Assembly (NCBI GenBank): GCA_903870955.1
Contig: CAIQEX010000471.1
Span: 1-5,102 of the forward strand
Direction of reading: 5' to 3'
DNA from: an uncultured beta proteobacterium
Lineage (GTDB): Bacteria; Pseudomonadota; Gammaproteobacteria; Burkholderiales; Burkholderiaceae_C
DNA length: 5,102 bases
Position 1 is the first letter of the stretch, and each line of letters starts with the position of its first letter. A program made the position numbers and the translations under genes. Below are positions 1-5,102 of this stretch, in pieces. The notes under the pieces were generated by a model. The model saw only the letters and a program-made list of their open reading frames with translations, was not told where the DNA came from and searched no databases.

Positions 1-926
1 CACTTGGAAAAATGCGGTGGCGACTGGAATCCACACGCTACGGCCACCTCCATGATCGACATGGAGGTTTGCAGCAACAAACCACGGGCTCGCCGCAAGC
101 GCATATCCAGGTAATACTTGGTTGGCACCTCGCCCACGTAGCGCTTGAACAGACGCTCGATCTGGCGCCGCGACACACCCACCAGATGGGCAATCTCATC
201 CAGCGACAGCGGCTCTTCCAGATTCGCTTCCATCAGTGCGGCAGCTTCGATCAAGTTTTCATGGAACAGGCCCACGCGTGCCAGCAGCGGCACATGCTGG
301 CGATCCTGATCGCTGCGGATCCGGTCCAGAATGAACTGGTCGGAAATTTGCGGTGCAATGTCGCGACCCAGGTGGTTCTTGATGATGTTGAGCATCAAGT
401 CCAGTGGCGCAATGCCACCCGAGCAGGTGTAACGGTCGCGGTCAATGGCGTAAAGCTGTTTGGAGAACTGCACGGCCGGAAATTGCTCTTCCAGAGCCGA
501 CATATTTTCCCAGTGCACCACGGCCTTGTACTTGTCCAATAGCCCGGCCTTGGCCAGCGCGTAACCGCCGGTACACAAGGAGCCCAGGGGCACCAGACGC
601 TGGGCAAAACGGCGTAACTCGGAAATCAGTTCGGGCGTTACGGCCTGTTCAACGTTCACACCCCCGCAGACAAACACGATATTGGCCGGCCCGATCTGGT
701 CCAGGGCCACCGTGGGCGACATGGATAAGCCATTGCTGGCCGCCGTCGGCTTGCCGTCCAGGCTGGCCAGCGTCCACTCGTAGACGTCTTGCTCAGCCAC
801 CCGATTTGCCATGCGCAAAGCCTCTACCGCACTGGACAAAGCAATCAAGGAATAGTTGTGCAGTGTCAGGAAAACAAAGCGGTGCTTGGGCAGTGTGCCT
901 GGTCGGCGAGGGGCAGTGAGATCCAT
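1..926 (-). CDS. GlxA-family transcriptional regulator (DJ-1/PfpI-like domain + AraC HTH), C-terminus cut by window edge
   Basis: The frame is open from an ATG at 926 to the window edge, giving 308 codons; the last few tens of residues are missing. Residues about 15-185 form a class-I glutamine-amidotransferase/DJ-1-like domain. Its core FVCGGV is at 85-90, and the nucleophile-elbow-like GSLCTGG (Cys118) is followed by HWEN at 138-141. Residues about 220-308 are an AraC/XylS DNA-binding domain: the first helix-turn-helix is SLDEIAHLVGVSRRQIERLF (241-260) and the second begins at MEVAVACGF (292-300). This is the architecture of GlxA, GbdR, CdhR and ArgR, cytoplasmic activators in which the first domain usually senses a ligand rather than catalysing. 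It starts 15 bp after proW, so co-transcription is likely, and a betaine/choline/carnitine-type inducer is a reasonable inference. No Shine-Dalgarno is visible before the ATG, so translation may depend on coupling to proW. The family is secure; the ligand is unknown. Confidence 0.9.
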   Translation of the reverse strand, partial: MDLTAPRRPGTLPKHRFVFLTLHNYSLIALSSAVEALRMANRVAEQDVYEWTLASLDGKPTAASNGLSMSPTVALDQIGPANIVFVCGGVNVEQAVTPELISELRRFAQRLVPLGSLCTGGYALAKAGLLDKYKAVVHWENMSALEEQFPAVQFSKQLYAIDRDRYTCSGGIAPLDLMLNIIKNHLGRDIAPQISDQFILDRIRSDQDRQHVPLLARVGLFHENLIEAAALMEANLEEPLSLDEIAHLVGVSRRQIERLFKRYVGEVPTKYYLDMRLRRARGLLLQTSMSIMEVAVACGFQSPPHFSK

Positions 927-941
927 CGGGGCAGTTAGGTT

Positions 942-1820
942 TCAGGAACCATTTTCTTTGGGGGCAAGCCCGAGTTTATCCCTGAGTGACCGGCGTTTTC
1001 CCTGTGCGCCGAAGGTTTCGGTGATGCGATCCAGCATGATCGCCAGCAGCACCACAGCCAGGCCGGATTCAAAGCCCAGGCCGATGTCCAGGCGCTGAAT
1101 GCTGGCCAGTACATCGTTGCCCAGACCACCGGCACCCACCATGGAAGCGATGATGACCATCGACAACGCCATCATGATGGTCTGGTTGATGCCGGCCATG
1201 ATGGACGGCATGGCGCCTGGAATCTGCACCTTGAAAAGCACCTGGGTGGGGGTGCAGCCAAAGGTAATACCGGCTTCCACTTGCTCCTTGTTAACCTGGC
1301 GAATGCCTAAGGAAGTCAGGCGCACCACCGGCGGCATGGCAAAGATCACCGTGGCCAAAACCCCGGGCACCCGACCCAAACCAAACAGCATGGCTGCCGG
1401 AATCAGATACACAAAGGCTGGCATGGTCTGCATGAAGTCGAGCGTGGGCCGCACGATGGCGGCCACCCGGTCGCTGCGCGCAGCCCATATGCCCAAGGGC
1501 AGGCCCAGCACCAGACTAATGAAGGTCGCGGCAATGATGAGCGCCAGCGTCACCATGGTTTGCGGCCAGAAACCCGTGGCCGAAATCACATAGCAACAGG
1601 CCAGGCAGAAGAGGGCGAACTTCCAGCCCACGCGCCAGAAGCCCAGGGCTACCAGCAAAGCTGTGACCACCGGCATCGGGATGGCTTGCAGGGCGAGTTC
1701 AATGCCCTCTGTCAGGTCACCAATGCCCGAGCCCATGCGCTCCAACGTGCCGCCATCGTTCTCGACAATGAACTTGACGCCACGATCCACCCATTCGCCC
1801 AGGGGCAATGCATCACTCAT
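942..1820 (-). CDS. proW: Glycine betaine/proline-type ABC transporter permease (ProW/OpuAB family)
   Basis: This 292-residue inner-membrane permease belongs to a ProU/OpuA-type importer that moves glycine betaine, proline betaine or related quaternary amines. Hydrophobic segments lie at about 48-65, 66-82, 87-111, 130-148, 152-165, 215-235 and 248-264. The cytoplasmic coupling (EAA-like) loop is at about 179-212, with [20 protein letters not shown] (182-201) contacting the ATPase. The core [13 protein letters not shown] and the [10 protein letters not shown] stretch are typical of ProW/OpuAB. It is shorter than E. coli ProW (about 354 residues, with a long N-terminal extension) and close to the OpuAB size. 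The ATG at 1820 overlaps the proV stop by 8 bp (ATGAGTGA) and has a good ribosome site inside proV, indicating translational coupling. It ends with TGA at 944-942, 15 bp before the regulator. The exact substrate cannot be read from the permease alone. Confidence 0.95.
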   Translation of the reverse strand: MSDALPLGEWVDRGVKFIVENDGGTLERMGSGIGDLTEGIELALQAIPMPVVTALLVALGFWRVGWKFALFCLACCYVISATGFWPQTMVTLALIIAATFISLVLGLPLGIWAARSDRVAAIVRPTLDFMQTMPAFVYLIPAAMLFGLGRVPGVLATVIFAMPPVVRLTSLGIRQVNKEQVEAGITFGCTPTQVLFKVQIPGAMPSIMAGINQTIMMALSMVIIASMVGAGGLGNDVLASIQRLDIGLGFESGLAVVLLAIMLDRITETFGAQGKRRSLRDKLGLAPKENGS

Positions 1821-3027
1821 GGCTGCTCTCCTCTTCTTGCACCATCTTCTTCAACAAAATCGTCTGCGTTACAGCGCCCAGGTAGCGTTGATCGGCATCC
1901 ACCACCGGTAAGGGAACCGGATTTTTGACGATGCGGCCCACCAATTCGCGCACCACCATGGACCCTGGGACCGGCTCGATGTGCGTCAAAAATGCGGCAG
2001 ACAAATGGCTGGCCTGTGCCTCCATGGCACGGTACATGGAGTCAATGGACACCGCGCCCTGCAGGCGCCCATCAGCTCCCACCACAAAGGCATACATCCG
2101 CTGGCTCTCACGCAAACGGGCAATCGCCGTGTGCATGTCGGCCGCTGCGTCGTCGCCGGCCTGGATTACCAGGGTTTCATCGGCACTCGCGACGTCCCTG
2201 GCCACCAGGTATTTGTTGACGTCCACACCCTTGAAAAAGGCACGCACATATTCGTCACTCGGGTTGCGCAAAATTTCATCCGGCGTTCCGATCTGCACAA
2301 TCCGCCCGCCTTCCATGATGGCAATCCGGTTGCCGATATGAAAGGCCTCATCGAGGTCATGCGAGACGAACACAATGGTGCGCTGCTGCTCGGCTTGTAG
2401 CTTGAGCAGCAACTCCTGCATCTCGGTGCGTTTAAGCGGGTCCAGCGCCGAAAAGGCCTCGTCCATCAGCATCAGTGATGGGTCGACCGCCAGCGCGCGG
2501 GCCAGGCCCACGCGTTGCTGCATACCACCGGAAAGTTCAGCGGGCATGCGCTGGGCAAACGATTTGAGTCCCACCTGATCCAGCACCTCCATGGCGCGGA
2601 TTTCTCGCGTCTTGCGGTCAACTCCGGCCACTTCCAGTCCAAAGGCCGTATTGCGCAAAACCGAGAGATGGGGCAACAGGGCAAAGGACTGGAACACCAT
2701 GGCCAGGTCCTTGCGACGCAGCTCGATGAGCGCCTTTTTGGTCATGGTGGCCACATCGTTGCCACCGACCAGAATCTGTCCATGGGTTGGATCCACCAAG
2801 CGGTTCAACAGGCGAATAAGGGTCGATTTGCCCGAGCCCGAGAGGCCCATCAAGACAAAAATTTCTCCTTCGTTGACGTGGAAGTTGGCATCCTTCACGC
2901 CTACCACCATCCCAGTCTGCTGGAAGATTTCATCCTTGCTCAGGCCCCGCTTAAGCATCTGCATAGCCAAATCGGGGCTATGACCAAAGATTTTGTAGAG
3001 ATTTTTGACGACGACTTTTTCAGCCAC
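1813..3027 (-). CDS. proV: Glycine betaine/proline-type ABC transporter ATP-binding protein with CBS domains (ProV/OpuAA family)
   Basis: This 404-residue cytoplasmic ATPase energises the ProU/OpuA importer. Numbered from the GTG start: the N-terminal [10 protein letters not shown] and the ProV-specific segment before GVKDANF (about 5-50), Walker [10 protein letters not shown] at 61-69, Q-loop [10 protein letters not shown] with Gln113, signature LSGGMQQ at 165-171, Walker B LMLMDE at 185-190, and the H-loop SHD with His223. After GVDVNKYL (about 267) come two CBS-like repeats, about 275-335 and 340-400, which in OpuA-type ATPases gate transport by ionic strength. The frame stays open upstream to a TTG at 3138, but those 37 extra residues look non-coding. 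The GTG at 3027 has a ribosome site and gives a protein almost the length of E. coli ProV (400), aligning with its N-terminus. It is the first gene of proV-proW-regulator and overlaps proW by 8 bp. Confidence 0.95.
   Translation of the reverse strand: MAEKVVVKNLYKIFGHSPDLAMQMLKRGLSKDEIFQQTGMVVGVKDANFHVNEGEIFVLMGLSGSGKSTLIRLLNRLVDPTHGQILVGGNDVATMTKKALIELRRKDLAMVFQSFALLPHLSVLRNTAFGLEVAGVDRKTREIRAMEVLDQVGLKSFAQRMPAELSGGMQQRVGLARALAVDPSLMLMDEAFSALDPLKRTEMQELLLKLQAEQQRTIVFVSHDLDEAFHIGNRIAIMEGGRIVQIGTPDEILRNPSDEYVRAFFKGVDVNKYLVARDVASADETLVIQAGDDAAADMHTAIARLRESQRMYAFVVGADGRLQGAVSIDSMYRAMEAQASHLSAAFLTHIEPVPGSMVVRELVGRIVKNPVPLPVVDADQRYLGAVTQTILLKKMVQEEESSHE
1828..1832 (-). promoter_or_regulatory. Ribosome binding site of proW, inside the 3' end of proV
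   Basis: The minus strand reads AGGAG within GAAGAGGAGAGC, 7 nt before the ATG at 1820. It lies in the last codons of proV, which encode the acidic QEEESS tail. It supports the chosen proW start and coupled translation of the two subunits. Confidence 0.8.
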
Positions 3028-3035
3028 AGAGAGTG

Positions 3036-3040
3036 CCCTC
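3036..3040 (-). promoter_or_regulatory. Ribosome binding site of proV supporting the GTG start
   Basis: The minus strand reads GAGGG 8 nt before the GTG at 3027. It decides between this start and the longer TTG-initiated frame at 3138. Confidence 0.65.
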
Positions 3041-3048
3041 GGGTTCGT

Positions 3049-3083
3049 TGTGCGCTTGTCAGCGCGACTGCAATGTGCGCTTG
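3049..3083 (-). repeat. 10-bp direct repeat CAAGCGCACA upstream of proV, possible operator
   Basis: CAAGCGCACA occurs exactly twice on the minus strand, at 3083-3074 and 3058-3049, with starts 25 bp apart. The copies lie 22-56 nt before the proV start codon. Paired direct half-sites are the usual target form of AraC-family activators, and this operon encodes one. However, 25 bp is not the spacing of about two helical turns seen at classical AraC sites. The repeat is seen directly; the operator role is inference. Confidence 0.35.
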
Positions 3084-3100
3084 GTTGTATGCACGAAGCG

Positions 3101-3113
3101 CGCCATTCTGGCG
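3101..3113. repeat. Short perfect palindrome upstream of proV
   Basis: The minus strand reads CGCCA-GAA-TGGCG: perfect 5-bp arms around a 3-nt centre, about 75-87 nt upstream of the proV start. It could be a binding site or a small hairpin. In GC-rich DNA a repeat this short may arise by chance. Confidence 0.25.
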
Positions 3114-3155
3114 TTACAAAGCGCAGCTTAGCCCTCAAAAGCGCCGCCCTATTGT

Positions 3156-3172
3156 CAATCTGCGACAGATCG
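3156..3172 (-). repeat. Second small hairpin in the corA-proV gap
   Basis: The minus strand reads CGATCTG-TCG-CAGATTG, a 7-bp stem including one G-U pair with a 3-nt loop, only 2 nt after the larger hairpin. The two form a tandem stem-loop pair downstream of corA. Its end overlaps the TTGACA at 3158-3153, so it could equally be part of the proV promoter region. Confidence 0.3.
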
Positions 3173-3174
3173 TG

Positions 3175-3204
3175 CTGTCCCTAGGGAATCCACCTAGTGA
3201 ACAG
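3175..3204 (-). terminator. Hairpin just after corA; possible terminator or mRNA-stabilising stem without a T-tract
   Basis: Read on the minus strand, it begins 4 nt after the corA stop codon. CTGTTC-A-CTAGG pairs with CCTAG-GGACAG around a 7-nt loop (TGGATTC), giving 11 base pairs with one bulged A and one G-U pair. No run of T follows, so it is not a canonical intrinsic terminator. It may instead slow polymerase, act with Rho or protect the 3' end of the hemB-corA mRNA. Confidence 0.4.
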
Positions 3205-3208
3205 GGGT

Positions 3209-4330
3209 TTAGCGGCTGGTGCGCGAAATGTAGCGCTTGCGCCAGAACACCAGACTCAAGGTGCCAGCAATTACCAGCATGCTTCCCATCGCCCACCAGA
3301 AACCGCTATGCAGGTGCAGCAGCGGAATGGAATCGAAATTCATGCCGAAAATGGCGGCAATCAGGTTCAGCGGTAAAAAGATGGCCGTCAGCGAGGTGAG
3401 CGTGCGCATGATGTCGTTGGTGCGGTGGCTTTGGGCACTGAAGTGCATTTGCACAGCCGTTTCGGCACTTTGCTCCAGGCGCTGCACATGGTGCACCACC
3501 CGCTCAATGTGCTCCAGCACGTCGCGGCTGCGCACCTGCAGCAATTCACGCTCTCGCGCCTCGCCCGGGCGGTCCGTTTCTGGCCAGGTCTTGATGGCCT
3601 CGATCCAGTCCTGGATGCAGGAGCGTTGGTCTTCGCAGATTTCATCCAGTTGGTGCAAGGCCAGTCGCGCATCCAGCAAGGCGGACCAATTGGCAAAGCG
3701 GGCCTTTGGGTTGAGCAACTCGGTCTGCCAATGGTCGAGCTGATGCGTCAATTCGCGCCGCAAGGCCAAGTACCCATCCACCATCAAGTTGACAATGCGC
3801 AACATCAGATCGGCCGGGTTGTTCGGAAATCGCGTGCCTATGCTGCGCACATCGGTACTGGCAGCCTGCATCAGCTTGCTGGCGTAGGTGTCGCGAACCA
3901 AACACTCGGCGGGGTGCACCGTCAGAAGCACCCGATCAAAGACGGCGAATCCCACCGGACTGGTGTCGATTCGCCGCAGGATCGGCGGGCCGCCCTTACT
4001 GGCTGCGGGGATTGAAGACGAAGCCTGCTCCCCCCGACTGCTTTTTGTACTGGCGGCTGCCAGACGCCTGAACACGACGATGTCGTATTGCGAGGTGTAG
4101 TCGTAATGCGAAGGCAATTGCGGGTTCAGCAGGTCCGAGACGTGAAGATCCAGCAGGGGCTGGCCGCAAAGCTGGAGCAAGCCCTGCTGAATGGCCGGCA
4201 ACTGGGCTTCAAACTGATCGCTGGTGCAACTGATCCATACAAAGCCGGTCTCTGGCAGCCCTTGATCGATCAAGCGCGCCAGGTCTTCACCCTCACTCGC
4301 AGCCGTACTTTGAATCTGAAAAATGCGCAT
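3209..4330 (-). CDS. corA: CorA-family magnesium/divalent-cation transporter
   Basis: This 373-residue inner-membrane protein is of the CorA type, which forms pentamers moving Mg2+ (also Co2+/Ni2+) into the cell. Numbered from the ATG at 4330, a soluble cytoplasmic domain (1 to about 240) precedes a long charged helix region (about 250-310). Two membrane helices follow at about 311-328 and 344-363, ending in the basic tail WRKRYISRTSR. The signature FGMNF (GMN at 329-331) closes the first helix; the common form is YGMNF. The loop SIPLLHLHSG lacks the acidic MPEL-type residue of typical CorA, so ion preference is less certain. Residues about 92-117 are a Ser/Ala/Lys-rich low-complexity stretch in the soluble domain. 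A TTG at 4339 could add three residues; neither start has a clear ribosome site. It lies 28 bp after hemB and probably shares its transcript. ZntB is an alternative name within the superfamily, but GMN favours CorA. Confidence 0.88.
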   Translation of the reverse strand: MRIFQIQSTAASEGEDLARLIDQGLPETGFVWISCTSDQFEAQLPAIQQGLLQLCGQPLLDLHVSDLLNPQLPSHYDYTSQYDIVVFRRLAAASTKSSRGEQASSSIPAASKGGPPILRRIDTSPVGFAVFDRVLLTVHPAECLVRDTYASKLMQAASTDVRSIGTRFPNNPADLMLRIVNLMVDGYLALRRELTHQLDHWQTELLNPKARFANWSALLDARLALHQLDEICEDQRSCIQDWIEAIKTWPETDRPGEARERELLQVRSRDVLEHIERVVHHVQRLEQSAETAVQMHFSAQSHRTNDIMRTLTSLTAIFLPLNLIAAIFGMNFDSIPLLHLHSGFWWAMGSMLVIAGTLSLVFWRKRYISRTSR

Positions 4331-4358
4331 GGGGTGCAAACCAGCCAGCGGCGCAGAT

Positions 4359-5102
<744 letters not shown>

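Larger units (their letters stand above)
3028..3208 (-). promoter_or_regulatory. Non-coding region between corA and proV, probable promoter region of the proVW operon
   Basis: This 181-bp stretch is the only sizeable non-coding gap. On the minus strand it holds, in order, two hairpins just after the corA stop (3204-3175 and 3172-3156), a TTGACA that matches a -35 box (3158-3153), a CGCCA/TGGCG palindrome (3113-3101), a repeated CAAGCGCACA (3083-3074 and 3058-3049) and the proV ribosome site. No convincing -10 hexamer sits at the right distance from the TTGACA: 17 nt downstream reads AGGGCT. A weak sigma-70 promoter needing an activator, or an alternative sigma factor, is possible. That this is the control region is inferred from position; no single promoter can be assigned. 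Confidence 0.45.

Noticed and set aside
12..542. Plus-strand open frame of 176 codons
   Set aside because: It lies opposite the GlxA-family regulator, whose minus-strand frame encodes recognisable domains throughout. The plus-strand protein is His/Gln-rich with no family character, typical of an antisense shadow.
1099..1593. Plus-strand open frame of 164 codons opposite proW
   Set aside because: Its Met/Thr/Ala-rich translation mirrors a hydrophobic membrane protein on the other strand; no domain is recognisable.
3130..3158. Sigma-70 promoter with TTGACA as -35 box
   Set aside because: The -35 match is exact, but the hexamer at 17-nt spacing is AGGGCT and nearby spacings are no better. I mention it in the region entry but do not call a promoter.
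2515..3399. Plus-strand open frame of 294 codons spanning proV, the gap and the end of corA
   Set aside because: It is long, but it runs antisense to two well-identified genes, has no recognisable domain and a His/Gln/Arg-rich composition. It is an antisense shadow extended by chance through the gap.
3425..4015. Plus-strand open frame of 196 codons opposite corA
   Set aside because: It is antisense to the conserved CorA frame and shows no family features.

Overview
This is an ordinary-looking bacterial chromosomal segment. All five genes lie on the minus strand, so transcription runs from high to low coordinates. Moderate-to-high GC, tight gene packing and the character of HemB and the transporter proteins suggest a betaproteobacterium, most likely Burkholderiales/Comamonadaceae. 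That placement is inference from protein character, not from a search.

Layout in the direction of transcription: (1) hemB, porphobilinogen synthase, C-terminal three quarters only (5102-4359; the 5' end is outside the window). (2) 28 bp later, a CorA-family divalent-cation transporter (4330-3209). These two probably share a transcript. (3) A 181-bp gap (3208-3028) with two adjacent hairpins just after the corA stop, a short palindrome and a 10-bp direct repeat. It is the only sizeable non-coding stretch and the likely control region of the next operon. (4) proV (3027-1813, GTG start), the ATPase of a glycine betaine/proline-type (ProU/OpuA) ABC importer with C-terminal CBS domains. (5) proW (1820-942), the membrane permease, overlapping proV by 8 bp. 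(6) A GlxA-type transcriptional regulator (DJ-1/PfpI-like domain plus AraC HTH) starting 15 bp after proW and running off the window at position 1.

The proV-proW-regulator set looks like one operon for uptake of a quaternary amine such as glycine betaine, choline or carnitine. Its last gene belongs to the regulator type (GbdR/CdhR/ArgR relatives) that commonly responds to betaine, carnitine or arginine. No periplasmic binding protein (ProX) lies in the window. The regulator's presence hints that the importer may serve catabolism rather than, or as well as, osmoprotection. I see no mobile element, CRISPR array, RNA gene or clearly novel system. The most useful leads are the regulator-transporter linkage, the repeats upstream of proV, and the metal-site type of HemB.
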